Assembly: GCF_037976825.1 (NCBI RefSeq)
Contig: NZ_CP150269.1
Coordinates: 4,105,501-4,169,500, forward strand
Reading direction: 5' to 3'
Origin: Paenibacillus sp. FSL K6-1330
GTDB lineage: Bacteria; Bacillota; Bacilli; Paenibacillales; Paenibacillaceae
DNA: 64,000 bases
Part shown: piece after piece, positions 52,361 to 60,806 of the stretch
Numbering within the stretch: position 1 is the first letter of the stretch
Layout of the letters: every line of letters begins with the position of its first letter
Position numbers and translations under genes: made by a program
Notes under the pieces: generated by a model
What the model saw: the letters and a program-made list of their open reading frames with translations, nothing else
Told to the model about the DNA's origin: nothing
The model's database searches: none

Positions 52361-53908
52361 CTACTCATCTGCGCCGATGTTCACATTGGCTCCTTGCACT
52401 CTTGGCTCACCGTCAATGTCCTGCGTTCCGATGATCGCGTGATCCGTCGAACCAGCATCTATCGCTGGGGACGAAGACTGAAGATGAAAATCGCCTTCGG
52501 GAGCATTTACGAATTTAGGATCCATGAACAAAGAATGCGCATCGTTGCCGGTTCCCGCTTTGTATGCGGAGAAGCCAGTATAGTCTTTGCTCTTCCATGT
52601 CCAGAATGCATCTGCACTACCGCCTGGAGAATAATATAGATTGTAATCCACGACGTTTCCTGAATTTTTGGCATATTCATTGTAGATCAGCACACCTGTG
52701 GAACTGGCCACAAAGATATTGTTCTTGATCACGTTATTTCTCGTATCATACTGGACATAGAGCTGGCCGCTACCATCACCTAAATTCTCGTTATTGTAGA
52801 CGGTGTTGTTTACGACTTTACAATTCACCGTTGAGCCCCGCTCCTCGTCGTATCCACCCATGGCGATCCCCGTCAACCGGTTATTGTGCACCATGTTGCT
52901 TCGAATCGTAATATTGCTGGTGGATTTGCCCGCATGCTCGGAGGCAATTTCAATGCCGATATCATTGTTGTAGCTGTAGTTCTGCTCAATGATGCTGTCT
53001 TTGCCGCCATCAACATAAATACCGCCAGCTGAGTTACTGTTATTCGGGATTTTTTTCCCATAAGAAGGATTGTTGTTGGAAGAAATGTTGTATATCCGAT
53101 TACCTTTCACCAAGCCATTTCGGGCCTGGTCGTATGCTTCTTCCGGCGCTGTCCCCTCGAAACCGATAATATCGATCCCAATGTTGTCGTTATCGTGAAT
53201 GAGATTGTCCGTTACCGCGAACTTATCTACATTACCATTCAGTACCAGTGTCTCACTGGAACCAAGGACAAGATTATACAGCTCATTACCATGAATCGTA
53301 ATGTCATGAAGCGATTCCGGAGCTTTGGTGCCATATACGGCGATACCATGAGCATCTCTTCCAAGCAAATCGCTGCCGGTTGGTGTGACCGTGCTCTTGA
53401 TATCGTGGATCTTGTTGTTGGTCAGATTAATAAAGCCGCCTGAGCCTTGAACATAGATTCCAACAGGCACCGCATTTCTGGAAGTCGTCGTATAATTGCG
53501 AATCTCTAAGCCCTGAATAGTAATGTAATTCACATCTTTTATCTCGATTAGCCCTTCGATCCCGTTGACTGAAAGTCCAGCACCATCAATGATGGCTTTC
53601 TCCGAACCGTAGTTCGTGAAAGTAATGGGACCTTGTGCAGCTGTCCCGGAGCGTGTTATCTTAAGCTTCTGATTGTATACGCCGTCCCGAACGTAAATCA
53701 TGCTACCCGGATCAGCCTCGTCTGCCGCATGCTGCAGCGTCTTCCATGGCGCACGGATCGTCCCTGGATTGGAGTCGCTGCCGTCGGTGGCGACATAATA
53801 TTCTGTACTGGCTGCCGACACGGCGGTAGGTTGCACATTTCCAGAATCTAAACCAATTACAGTCATGCTCAATCCCACGAGCATAGCCTTTACTAATTTC
53901 AACATCAT
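52361..53908 (-). CDS. Secreted right-handed beta-helix protein (polysaccharide lyase-like)
   Basis: 515 residues. Signal peptide (about 1-33, ending VSAAS), then YYVATDGSDSNPGTIRAPWKTLQHAADEADPGSMIYVRDGVYNQ, the opening of DUF1565/beta-helix proteins, and about 12 parallel-beta-helix coils rich in Asn, Ile and Gly (ITIHGNELYNL, IIEQNYSYNNDIGIEIASEH ...). It ends with DIDGEPRVQGANVNIGADE, typical of this exoprotein class. Likely a polysaccharide lyase or glycanase acting on plant or microbial polymers; catalytic residues cannot be assigned. Monocistronic, ATG after GGGAGATGAGGA. Confidence 0.85.
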   Translation of the reverse strand: MMLKLVKAMLVGLSMTVIGLDSGNVQPTAVSAASTEYYVATDGSDSNPGTIRAPWKTLQHAADEADPGSMIYVRDGVYNQKLKITRSGTAAQGPITFTNYGSEKAIIDGAGLSVNGIEGLIEIKDVNYITIQGLEIRNYTTTSRNAVPVGIYVQGSGGFINLTNNKIHDIKSTVTPTGSDLLGRDAHGIAVYGTKAPESLHDITIHGNELYNLVLGSSETLVLNGNVDKFAVTDNLIHDNDNIGIDIIGFEGTAPEEAYDQARNGLVKGNRIYNISSNNNPSYGKKIPNNSNSAGGIYVDGGKDSIIEQNYSYNNDIGIEIASEHAGKSTSNITIRSNMVHNNRLTGIAMGGYDEERGSTVNCKVVNNTVYNNENLGDGSGQLYVQYDTRNNVIKNNIFVASSTGVLIYNEYAKNSGNVVDYNLYYSPGGSADAFWTWKSKDYTGFSAYKAGTGNDAHSLFMDPKFVNAPEGDFHLQSSSPAIDAGSTDHAIIGTQDIDGEPRVQGANVNIGADE

Positions 53909-53982
53909 TCCTCATCTCCCATCTGTTCATATTTATATTACATTGAGGTCATCCATGAAGTCACGACGAATATGGAAAAAGC

Positions 53983-54012
53983 CAAAAAAGCCGCCCACAA
54001 AGCACGACTTCT
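53983..54012 (-). terminator. Terminator of the thioredoxin gene
   Basis: On the minus strand AAGTCGTGC...GGGCGGCTT is an imperfect stem followed by six T, related in sequence to the AAGTCGCGG...CCGCGGCTT hairpins at 5685 and 45942. Confidence 0.55.
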
Positions 54013-54082
54013 TGTGCATGCATACCGTGATCCCTTTGAGATCTCATTTCTATTTATGAAGAACTCCTTTCATTTTGAGCCT

Positions 54083-54397
54083 TTAATTGGAGGCAGTGCG
54101 ATGTTTCAAGACATGTTTCGGCAATATGCCTGATTCTTTATAAAGAAGCTTCCCATCTTTGAAAATAAGGGTGGTCGGTATGCTCATAATCTGATATTGG
54201 GAAGACGTCACCGGGTTATCGTCTACATTAACTTTAACTACTTTAATGGAACCTTTTGCTTCCCTTTCAAATTCCTCAAGAACGGGTGCAAACATTCTGC
54301 ACGGACCACACCAAGAAGCCCAAAAATTCACTACGGTTACTCCTTCGGTTTGGACCATCCCTCTAAAAGTAGAATCTGTTGCGTGTTGAATCGCCAT
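54083..54397 (-). CDS. Thioredoxin
   Basis: 104 residues. Active site WASWCGPCRMFAPVL (WCGPC near 27-31) and cis-Pro in MSIPTTLIFKDGKLLYKESG (near 71). Cytosolic thiol-disulfide oxidoreductase. The ATG at 54397 follows AAAGGATGATAGTG; three more codons upstream have no better signal. It is 55 bp behind the methyltransferase gene, on the same strand, with a terminator after it. Confidence 0.92.
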   Translation of the reverse strand: MAIQHATDSTFRGMVQTEGVTVVNFWASWCGPCRMFAPVLEEFEREAKGSIKVVKVNVDDNPVTSSQYQIMSIPTTLIFKDGKLLYKESGILPKHVLKHRTASN

Positions 54398-54452
54398 CAC
54401 TATCATCCTTTCATCTTCTTGGTCTGACTACGTAACACGTGCGTAGTCTCGA

Positions 54453-55352
54453 TCAAATTTTTCTTGTGTACATGCTTTGATCTTGCATTCGAACCAGTAC
54501 TTTGCCATAACGACCACTCTGCCGGATGGTTACTTTGCCGGACGGATACGCTTGCTCCAAATAGTCTGCAACCAATTTCCGATTCTGATCATCTGCAGCA
54601 AGACCGTGACTGCGAAGCCAGTTCATCATTTCTTGTAACGCCGCTTCTCTTGTAACTTCCGTCGTTTTCGTTTCCCGTGTGATAAGGGACTCATAGGAAT
54701 AGCCTTTGAGATACAGCAGATGAAGCAAATATCCGAACTCCAAGTGCTTCGATTGGAAGGGCTGACCGGTGATGAGCGGCCAGATTTCATTCACCAAACT
54801 GAGCTCCATAGAGCCTGCCGGCATACTGATATAACAATAATCCCGGGCGCATTGTAAAATCTTTTCGACGCTATCCCAATCCAGAATGACCGGACACATC
54901 GAAACAAAGACAAGATTGAAGGCATTGTCCCAGTCTCTGGCCAGCACGTCAATATCTTCAAAAGGTTCCGGTACAATCTTCACCTGGTCATTGGCGAATT
55001 TTGTGATATTTTCCTTCAGCAATTCGATCAATGGCAGAGAGGATTCTACGGCAGTTACGCGGGCCCCTCGCTCTGCAAACGGCACCGAAAATACTCCCGA
55101 AGCGGCGCCAATGTCCAGTACAGAGGCGTTGTCGAATTGAACCCCTTGTCCTTCAAGCCAATTCATGATCCGTGTGGTCCGTTTTCTTCCCTCTTCATTA
55201 AATGATTGCTCATTGAAGGTCTTCGCCTTATGATCAAAGGTTCGGGTCGGGTCGATTCCGGTCTTTTTCATCTTGTTCACAACGCGTTCGCCGTGTTCTT
55301 TCCATGCCTTCTCCCAAATGGCTTCATTAAAAAAATCGTTCATAACATCCAT
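54453..55352 (-). CDS. Class I SAM-dependent methyltransferase
   Basis: 299 residues. Motif I VLDIGAASGVFSVPFAERGARVTAVESS (about 88-115), followed by FNLVFVSMCPVILDWDSVEKIL (motif for strand 4). The N-terminal MNDFFNEAIWEKAWKEHGERVVNKMKKTGIDPTRTFDHKAKTFNE and the length are those of a Bacillales group of stand-alone methyltransferases; substrate unknown. Start may be one of two near Met codons (55352 or 55343). It is followed by thioredoxin. Confidence 0.82.
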   Translation of the reverse strand: MDVMNDFFNEAIWEKAWKEHGERVVNKMKKTGIDPTRTFDHKAKTFNEQSFNEEGRKRTTRIMNWLEGQGVQFDNASVLDIGAASGVFSVPFAERGARVTAVESSLPLIELLKENITKFANDQVKIVPEPFEDIDVLARDWDNAFNLVFVSMCPVILDWDSVEKILQCARDYCYISMPAGSMELSLVNEIWPLITGQPFQSKHLEFGYLLHLLYLKGYSYESLITRETKTTEVTREAALQEMMNWLRSHGLAADDQNRKLVADYLEQAYPSGKVTIRQSGRYGKVLVRMQDQSMYTRKI

Positions 55353-55732
55353 CTCTCTTCCGCTATAGTTTCTGAGGGCAGTGAAAAGCCCGCCTAGCCG
55401 CCTCCAATAAACTCCACATCGAATGTTGGTTGATCATTGGTTTTTTACTTTTACGGATCTACATTATCCATAATTGGAGCGAAAAATAACCTTCTTGCAT
55501 ACGCTATTGTTCCATTGCTAATGAGCCTGATCCGGTACGGATTATATTATGGATGTCTTATATCCATAATAAACGATTCAACTTCAGTTTGCAATAGGCG
55601 TCCATTATCAAAATTCTTTATTCGCTAGATACCAACGGCTAACGAACAAAAAACCGCCCTCTTCAGAGGACGGCGAGAGGTTTATATCATTTCTTGGGCG
55701 AATGAATCAACCTTAATTATGCCTTGTTCCGG
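55353..55732. other. Intergenic region with a palindrome and terminator
   Basis: About 380 bp. The 27-bp palindrome 55545-55571 (arms TATTATGGAT and ATCCATAATA around GTCTTAT) resembles the ATGGA/TCCAT half-sites before the MocR-type gene at 63473. A second copy of the half-site (TATCCATAATTGGAG) lies at about 55466-55480. A terminator for the SUMF1-like gene is at 55648-55674 (CCGTCCTCT/AGAGGGCGG, then T6). No gene is seen. Confidence 0.5.
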
Positions 55733-56572
55733 CTATTCTCCGCGAACGACACGAAAACCCTGATCGGGGCCAAAGCCATTGGGATCGAACTTACCTCGGA
55801 AAGATATCTCGTTGTTGCTGACGTCGCCGATCCAACCTCCACCCTTTACTACTCGGAAGGAACCGCTTGGACTATCCAAGTCGCCATGCCAGTCCCAGCA
55901 CCATTCCCTTACGTTTCCAGACATATCGTAAACCCCCAACTCGTTGGGTTTCTGGGTACCGATCGATTTTGTTGTATTATGATTGCTCTCTATGATAGGC
56001 CAGTTCCAATCCCCAGATAGGTATTTGTCTCCGGCGTTTTTCCAATACCATGCGACCTCGTCGGCATTATTGCTTCCGCTGTAGATGTAACCCTTGCTAT
56101 TCTGACCTCCGCCTGCAGCATATTCCCACTCGGCTTCTGTAGGCAATCGGTAACCGTTAGCTCCCTCATTGATCGTGACAATCCATTTGATATGATCGTT
56201 ATCATTCCTATGATTCGGATCTTTCTTACCCTTGTCTATGTTGTAATATGGTTTTAAGCCCTCTAGAATACTTCTTTGATTACAATACTCCACAACGTCA
56301 TACCAACTCACCATTTCCACCGGCAAATGGTCGCCTTTGAATGCAGAGGGATTACTGCCCATGACTTCCACCCACTCTTTTTGAGTGACCTCATATTTGC
56401 CAATGTAAAAGTTCGATACGGTTGCGTTTTTTTCAGCGTAGTTAGACTGGTTGTTCTTAGAGGTCCCACCTTCCACAAATACAAAACCATCTATCTTTTC
56501 AGACTTCACTTGTGAACAAGCGCCGATCACAACCATTGTTGCTATTAAAAAGAACATTAATAGCTTTCTCAT
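55733..56572 (-). CDS. SUMF1/FGE-family lipoprotein
   Basis: 279 residues. Lipobox LIATMVVIGACSQV (Cys19). The rest is a C-type-lectin-like SUMF1/formylglycine-generating-enzyme domain: FVFVEGGTSKNN, FYIGKYEVTQKEWVEVMGSNPS, LPVEMVSWYDVVEYCNQRSI, GYRLPTEAEWEYAAGGG, NELGVYDMSGNVREWCWDW and FRVVRGE at the end. True FGE oxidises a Cys in target sulfatases through a Cys pair; here one Cys lies in NVREWC, so activity is possible but not shown. It is secreted and lipid-anchored, so it may only bind ligands. AAAGGAGATATATCA precedes the ATG at 56572. Confidence 0.85.
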   Translation of the reverse strand: MRKLLMFFLIATMVVIGACSQVKSEKIDGFVFVEGGTSKNNQSNYAEKNATVSNFYIGKYEVTQKEWVEVMGSNPSAFKGDHLPVEMVSWYDVVEYCNQRSILEGLKPYYNIDKGKKDPNHRNDNDHIKWIVTINEGANGYRLPTEAEWEYAAGGGQNSKGYIYSGSNNADEVAWYWKNAGDKYLSGDWNWPIIESNHNTTKSIGTQKPNELGVYDMSGNVREWCWDWHGDLDSPSGSFRVVKGGGWIGDVSNNEISFRGKFDPNGFGPDQGFRVVRGE

Positions 56573-56648
56573 TGATATATCTCCTTTATGCTGATGCTGA
56601 TCGGAACACTGATAGGCCATAACGGCATGTAACTCGCCTCCCCCCCGT

Positions 56649-56692
56649 TACGTTGAAGGCCGTTCGTATGGCGAGAAACGGCCCGCAACGTA
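56649..56692. repeat. 44-bp interrupted palindrome upstream of the SUMF1-like gene
   Basis: TACGTTG-aa-GGCCGTT and AACGGCC-cg-CAACGTA enclose a 12-base loop (cgtatggcgaga). Stem of 14 bp with a 2-base internal loop, in a G/C-rich patch otherwise surrounded by A/T. No T-run follows; possible regulator-binding site, RNA element or repeat family member. Confidence 0.55.
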
Positions 56693-56866
56693 TCCGGACT
56701 TAGGGGTAAACGAAGGAAACGGCCACCGGTCTGTCTCCAATGTGGGGGATTGAAGTTTCCTTATGGTCGATTCGTTGTTGATACCATATCAGACAGCACA
56801 AACCCCGCTTATCCTCAGAGACGGCCCTACCACTCCCGTTCGTTTGAGTTTATTGATGGCGATCGG

Positions 56867-57502
56867 TTACCACACTGTTACGTTTGAGCTCCCGCTACTT
56901 TGATAACCCTCTGTTGCTAACACCTGATATGACCAGCTGCTTCCCAGATTCATTCCCTTGCTTGCCCATGCGTTCACGTGGTTGCTGAAAGTGATGGACG
57001 AGTTGACCCCGGTCGCTCTTTTCGATTGTCGAACACTCCAGTACTGGGCAAACGTTTGTGTGCCGTCAATGGAAGGTGCGTTGTATCTCATGGTCGTATA
57101 GATGTCATATGTGCCCCCATCACTGGTTACCGTGCCTTTATGAGTCCCGGTAGGTCGATACGTACCCCAGCTGTCAACGACGTAATATTCGATGAGTGCG
57201 TTTCTAGTCCATCCATAGAGAGTCAAATATCCATTGCCGGACGGCGCCCACACGCCGGCATTGTAGTTAATCGTCCGGTTTGGCGATCCCGTATTCCAGC
57301 CTTTACCGACAACAAAATTCCCGGTGTTTTGCCAGGTCACACTGTAATTACCGCCGGAGCCGTTAACGGCATTAACCGTTCCGCCGCCATCGGTCCAATT
57401 TTGCCAATAGTCGGTCGCAGCACTTGAGGTCGTTGCAAACAAACCAAAACTCATGGTAGCTGCAAGAATGACCGTCATCAACTTCTTACTGAATTTAAAC
57501 AT
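56867..57502 (-). CDS. xynA: Secreted GH11 endo-1,4-beta-xylanase
   Basis: 211 residues. Signal peptide ([28 protein letters not shown]) then a GH11 jelly-roll domain starting [28 protein letters not shown]. The catalytic Glu residues are in [13 protein letters not shown] (near 107) and [18 protein letters not shown] (near 199). The protein matches the size and sequence style of Bacillus/Paenibacillus XynA. It hydrolyses xylan outside the cell. GAGGAGGTAGATT precedes the ATG; monocistronic. Confidence 0.95.
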   Translation of the reverse strand: MFKFSKKLMTVILAATMSFGLFATTSSAATDYWQNWTDGGGTVNAVNGSGGNYSVTWQNTGNFVVGKGWNTGSPNRTINYNAGVWAPSGNGYLTLYGWTRNALIEYYVVDSWGTYRPTGTHKGTVTSDGGTYDIYTTMRYNAPSIDGTQTFAQYWSVRQSKRATGVNSSITFSNHVNAWASKGMNLGSSWSYQVLATEGYQSSGSSNVTVW

Positions 57503-57613
57503 AATCTACCTCCTCATATTTTGATTTATCTTTTTCCTTTTACCTCCTTTCTAAGTAAATTATAGAATGACAGCGGTTACATAACACTTAGCAAATTAAA
57601 TATGATATCTAGA

Positions 57614-57892
57614 TTATTTTACAATTTTAGGCACTTGCGACCTTATGGAACAGGTCGGAAAGATTAAGACAAAAAAAGAAGACTGCCGGTAATTTACGCC
57701 GACAGTCTTATCATCCAAGTAGTATATTCTTTTTCCTTTTCGCTGGACAACGGTTCGAGTGTCCATCGCTATCGCACTCACATGGAGCATCGGCAGCACT
57801 GCGGATTGCCCATTCCATGCGTGTGTAAAGGCAAACAGTATCGCCAGAATGCCAGCAATCAAAAAATAGAAATTCCTAACGTTGATGCCCAT
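57614..57892 (-). pseudogene. Chimeric fragment: 5' part of a small membrane-protein gene joined to another gene's tail and terminator
   Basis: From the ATG at 57892, after GGAGGGATGTC, 93 codons read MGINVRNFYFLIAGILAILFAFTHAWNGQ..., like the N-terminus of a family of about 130-residue membrane proteins in Bacillales. The remainder corresponds not to that family but to DNA shared with 59024-59115 (end of the 34-residue gene plus terminator), so the frame reads through the hairpin (57671-57710) into GVNYRQSSFFVLIF. This suggests a deletion that joined two genes. Overlaps the end of the MerR gene by 17 bases. Confidence 0.65.
57671..57761 (-). repeat. Copy 1 of a 90-bp gene-tail/terminator repeat
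   Basis: Shares, with small differences, the block from TTGTCCAGCGAA through ACTACTTGGA to the hairpin GACTGTCGGCGTAAATTACCGGCAGTC and seven T, with 59024-59115. The hairpin is a terminator on the minus strand. Confidence 0.75.
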
Positions 57893-58349
57893 GACATCCC
57901 TCCTCGGATATTCCCGGTTCCTGCTTGCGAATAGACCGGTAAAGTTCGCGAACGATTTCTGCCAGCCGTTGGTCGCTTTCATGATTAAAGTCCCTTAGCG
58001 TTTCGGCTGCTATGTCGAGCAATTGACTGACCTTTTCCAGATGGGCAATTTTCTTACGCGTTTCTGCATTCTTCGCATCGAGGAACCAAGCAACCTCACG
58101 GCAATAAGCTGGATCTACATTCTCCATTCTGTGGAACCCAAACGTTCCCTTGATCTCGTTAAGAGTGAAGTCCGCATACTGCATGATTTGAATATTCATC
58201 AAATCGATGAGGTCGTTCTTCGAATACCTGCGGTACCGATTGTCTTCACGGGACGGCGATACGATCCCAATCCGGTCATAGTACCGAAGCGTATCCTTTG
58301 GAATCCCAAGTAACTGCGAAACCTCTTGTATAGAATAAAGTTTTTCCAT
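57876..58349 (-). CDS. MerR-family transcriptional regulator
   Basis: 157 residues: MEKLYSIQEVSQLLGIPKDTLRYYDRIGIVSPSREDNRYRRYSKNDL is the HTH; the C-terminal part is helical with Cys at 81 (PAYCREVAWFL) and one near the end. The gene starts just downstream of a typical MerR promoter, so autoregulation is likely. Its end overlaps by 17 bases the chimeric fragment, which presumably replaced the natural downstream gene. Confidence 0.88.
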   Translation of the reverse strand: MEKLYSIQEVSQLLGIPKDTLRYYDRIGIVSPSREDNRYRRYSKNDLIDLMNIQIMQYADFTLNEIKGTFGFHRMENVDPAYCREVAWFLDAKNAETRKKIAHLEKVSQLLDIAAETLRDFNHESDQRLAEIVRELYRSIRKQEPGISEEGCHGHQR

Positions 58350-58355
58350 GTATTC

Positions 58356-58386
58356 AAAGTAACATTGGAGGAAGCTCCAATGTCAA
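58356..58386 (-). promoter_or_regulatory. MerR-type autoregulated promoter
   Basis: -35 TTGACA (58381-58386), 19-bp spacer, -10-like TACTTT (58356-58361). The spacer and flank hold the 22-bp dyad with half-site ACATTGGAG (58362-58383). The element is only 7 bp upstream of the MerR ATG, so the transcript leader is very short or absent. Confidence 0.8.
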
Positions 58387-58457
58387 GTCAATTTGTATAT
58401 TCAATTTCGCATAATCAAGCAATCTCCAGATTCGTTGTGAGTCTGTTAAAGACAGAT

Positions 58458-58488
58458 AAAAAAAGACCGTCCAATTATGGACGGTCCA
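58458..58488 (-). terminator. Terminator of the small secreted protein gene
   Basis: GGACCGTCC and GGACGGTC pair around ATAATT on the minus strand and are followed by seven T. Confidence 0.85.
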
Positions 58489-58492
58489 AGCA

Positions 58493-58906
58493 TTAGTATG
58501 ATCTTGCAGCCAATGAAATCCAGTAGGGTCCTCCACCATCATTTACAACCACTTTGATTTTGTAGGTTCCTTCGATTTTGGGTTTAGTCTCCAGTTTAAC
58601 TTGATAATCAGTCCGAGATGTTGAATTACCTGAAGCAAAAAGATTGCCATTTGGATCATAAACAAGGAGCTCCATACCAGCGCGTTCATCATCCCCCAGC
58701 CAGACACGTAAGTTCACTCCATCTGATTTTGCATAATCAAAAGTAACCTCATCTTCACCTGATATAACGAAATTCCATTGATCATGTGCAAGCGGGGTGA
58801 TAATGCTGGATGATTGAGTTTGTAATGGCGTGTATGCAAATGCACTTGCTGGAATAGATAATAAAACTGCAGTAGCGGTAAGAATACTAGCAATTCTCTT
58901 TTTCAT
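58493..58906 (-). CDS. Small secreted beta-sandwich protein
   Basis: 137 residues. Signal peptide (MKKRIASILTATAVLLSIPASAFA) and a single beta-sandwich domain (WNFVISGEDEVTFDYAKSDGVNLRVWLGDDERAGMELLVYDPNGNLFASGNSTSRTDYQVKLETKPKIEGTYKIKVVVNDGGGPYWISLAA), similar to bacterial pre-peptidase C-terminal (PPC)-type domains. Probably released or cell-wall associated; function unknown. The ATG at 58906 follows GAAGAGGAGCGTGCGCCT. Confidence 0.78.
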   Translation of the reverse strand: MKKRIASILTATAVLLSIPASAFAYTPLQTQSSSIITPLAHDQWNFVISGEDEVTFDYAKSDGVNLRVWLGDDERAGMELLVYDPNGNLFASGNSTSRTDYQVKLETKPKIEGTYKIKVVVNDGGGPYWISLAARSY

Positions 58907-59023
58907 AGGCGCACGCTCCTCTTCATACAAATATTATTTTTAATTCCAATATCTACTATAATTGTAATATAAATAATTTTCAAGTTTTTTTCATATACTA
59001 CTGAGATGTCTGATGAATGAATA

Positions 59024-59115
59024 CAAAAAAGAAGACTGCCGGTATTTTACGCCGACAGTCTTTCTCTTCCAAGTAGTATACTTTTCACTCTATTCGCTGG
59101 ACAATTCCTTGAGCG
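59024..59115 (-). repeat. Copy 2 of the 90-bp gene-tail/terminator repeat
   Basis: Contains the end of the 34-residue gene and the hairpin GACTGTCGGCGTAAAATACCGGCAGTC with six T, a terminator (59024-59063). Similar to 57671-57761. Confidence 0.75.
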
Positions 59116-59194
59116 ATTTGATTTTACCATGGGGATGCTGTTCTTGCTTTCGTGACTTCCAGGCAGCTTCTTTCCTTCTCTTCTGGTGAGCCAT
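59090..59194 (-). CDS. Small basic protein, 34 residues
   Basis: MAHQKRRKEAAWKSRKQEQ..., ending SLKELSSE, highly charged and Lys-rich. It has a strong ribosome binding site (AAAGGAGGATATCTGTT) and a terminator 30-60 bases after the stop. Unknown function; a second, decapitated copy of its 3' end lies at 57671-57761, showing that a paralogue once existed there. Confidence 0.6.
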   Translation of the reverse strand: MAHQKRRKEAAWKSRKQEQHPHGKIKSLKELSSE

Positions 59195-59274
59195 AACAGA
59201 TATCCTCCTTTGGAAAATGAAATGTATACCACTTTCTTATATTGTCATTCCCCGGCTTTGTTCATTCAAAAAAT

Positions 59275-60021
59275 TCACTGGGCCGTTAAAATCAGCGGTC
59301 CGTCAGCCGTGATTGCAATCGTATGCTCATATTGCGCCGACAGCTTGCCGTCGGCCGTTCTCGCCGTCCACTGATCGTCGTCGATCGTGATACGGAACGT
59401 ACCTTCGTTGATCATCGGTTCAATCGTAAACACCATGCCTTCCTTTAACCGAATGCCTTTGCCGGCTACGCCGATATGCTCGTAGTTCGGCTCCTCGTGC
59501 AGGCTCCGCCCAATCCCGTGCGCCAGCAGATCGCGTACGACCGAGAACCCGTTCGCTTCCGCATGCTGTTGAATCGCCGACGTGATGTCGCCGAGCCGAC
59601 CCCCGGGGATTGCCCGGGCGATCCCCAGATCCAAGCATTCCTTTGCCACCTTCATTATTTTTTGCGCCTCCGGCCGGATATTGCCTACCGCATAACACCA
59701 GCACGAATCGCCGAACCAACCGCCGTATTCCACAACGATGTCGAGCTTCAGCAAGTCGCCGTCCATAAGCACCCGATTCGAAGGAATGCCGTGGGCCACC
59801 ACATCGTTGACCGAAGTGCAGGTTTCGGCGGGGAAACCGTTGTACCCTTTCGTAAACTGCTTGCCGCCCAGCTTGGTGATGTGTCTGGCAACAAAGTCAT
59901 TGATTTCCCGGGTGGTGATCCCAGGCTCGATCAGTCTGGCCACCTCACGGTAGCAGTCCGCAACGATTTGGCTCGCCGGCTTCATCTCTTCGATTTCCCT
60001 AGGTGATTTTAAAATGATCAT
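59275..60021 (-). CDS. map: Methionine aminopeptidase, type I
   Basis: 248 residues. The five metal ligands are in place: Asp in LLKLDIVVEYGGWFGDSCW (two Asp), His in LLAHGIGRSLHEEP, Glu in VFTIEPMINEG and Glu in SAQYEHTIAI; the substrate-facing His is in NDVVAHGIP. It removes N-terminal Met from nascent proteins. Located away from the ribosomal-protein operon, so it is probably a second, accessory map. The ATG lies after GGAGCGAATAAACATAG. The upstream gene is the TetR regulator 26 bp away, on the same strand. Confidence 0.93.
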   Translation of the reverse strand: MIILKSPREIEEMKPASQIVADCYREVARLIEPGITTREINDFVARHITKLGGKQFTKGYNGFPAETCTSVNDVVAHGIPSNRVLMDGDLLKLDIVVEYGGWFGDSCWCYAVGNIRPEAQKIMKVAKECLDLGIARAIPGGRLGDITSAIQQHAEANGFSVVRDLLAHGIGRSLHEEPNYEHIGVAGKGIRLKEGMVFTIEPMINEGTFRITIDDDQWTARTADGKLSAQYEHTIAITADGPLILTAQ

Positions 60022-60047
60022 CTATGTTTATTCGCTCCTTATCAGCT

Positions 60048-60806
60048 CTATAGTTTTAAAAACCGTACGATATCCCTGGCCTCCTCGTGCAGCTTACCGC
60101 GGCGAAGTGAAAGCGAGGCACAGCCGACTAAGGCGGCCAGCAGCATTTCCGCGCGCTGCAGCCGATTTGGCGGCTCCGCCGCGTTTCCGCCAGAAGCGAC
60201 AGCTCCTTCCGCCACACGGCCGGTTTCCAGTAGCGTGGCAAACGGAGCGAGCACCTCCCGGTGAAAGGCGGCTGAGAGCGGGGCGGAACGCGCTTCAGGT
60301 AGCGAGGCAAAGCCCTCACCGGCTAGCTTATGCAGCAGGTACAAGGCGTGGTCCTCAGCCCAAAGCTCCAGCAGCCGGACGCCGGAGGCAGCGACGGGGC
60401 TAAGCTCTGCGGCAGCGGCCGTTTCGCGGCTTCCGCTTCGGGAATCCGTGGCAGCGGAGTTCCCGGTATCCGCCGCCGCAGCCAAGCCGAAATGCCCGCC
60501 CGCCAGCGCCTCATCCGAAGCCGGAGCCCGCGCGACCTCCGGCGTAACCTTCAGCGGCGCCTCTGGTGGAGCCTCCAGCCATCCCCCGGCCCGCTCCAAC
60601 GCGTCCCATAGCAGATCGTGGAGCAAATCGCCCTTATTGCTGTAATAATGGTATACCGTGCCATAGCCGAGCTCCGCCTGCGTGGCAACATCACGGATTT
60701 CCAGTAAAGGCCCTTTATTCAAAAACACATCGGCAGCGGCTTTACGGATTTGCGTCAGTCGCCGCAGCCGGATCTCTTCGTTTTGTTCCTTCGTGCGTGG
60801 AGTCAT
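60048..60806 (-). CDS. TetR-family regulator, GC-rich
   Basis: 252 residues. TetR HTH at about 14-62 (IRKAAADVFLNKGPLLEIRDVATQAELGYGTVYHYYSNKGDLLHDLL). The ligand-binding half contains a low-complexity Ala/Glu/Gly-rich stretch (EAPPEAPLKVTPEVARAPASDEALAGGHFGLAAAADTGNSAATDSRSGSRETAAAAELSP, about 80-140) absent from ordinary TetR proteins. The gene and the map gene behind it are clearly richer in G+C than the surroundings. Likely co-transcribed with map. AAAAGAGGTGAACGGACGAG precedes the ATG. Confidence 0.8.
   Translation of the reverse strand: MTPRTKEQNEEIRLRRLTQIRKAAADVFLNKGPLLEIRDVATQAELGYGTVYHYYSNKGDLLHDLLWDALERAGGWLEAPPEAPLKVTPEVARAPASDEALAGGHFGLAAAADTGNSAATDSRSGSRETAAAAELSPVAASGVRLLELWAEDHALYLLHKLAGEGFASLPEARSAPLSAAFHREVLAPFATLLETGRVAEGAVASGGNAAEPPNRLQRAEMLLAALVGCASLSLRRGKLHEEARDIVRFLKL

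Noticed and set aside
55733..56572. Sulfatase-activating FGE
   Set aside because: It is a surface lipoprotein with no sulfatase gene nearby and a single evident Cys in the motif region; only the SUMF1 fold can be claimed.
60330..60645. Plus-strand open frames in the GC-rich TetR gene
   Set aside because: Long frames on the opposite strand arise from high G+C; no ribosome binding sites and no family resemblance.
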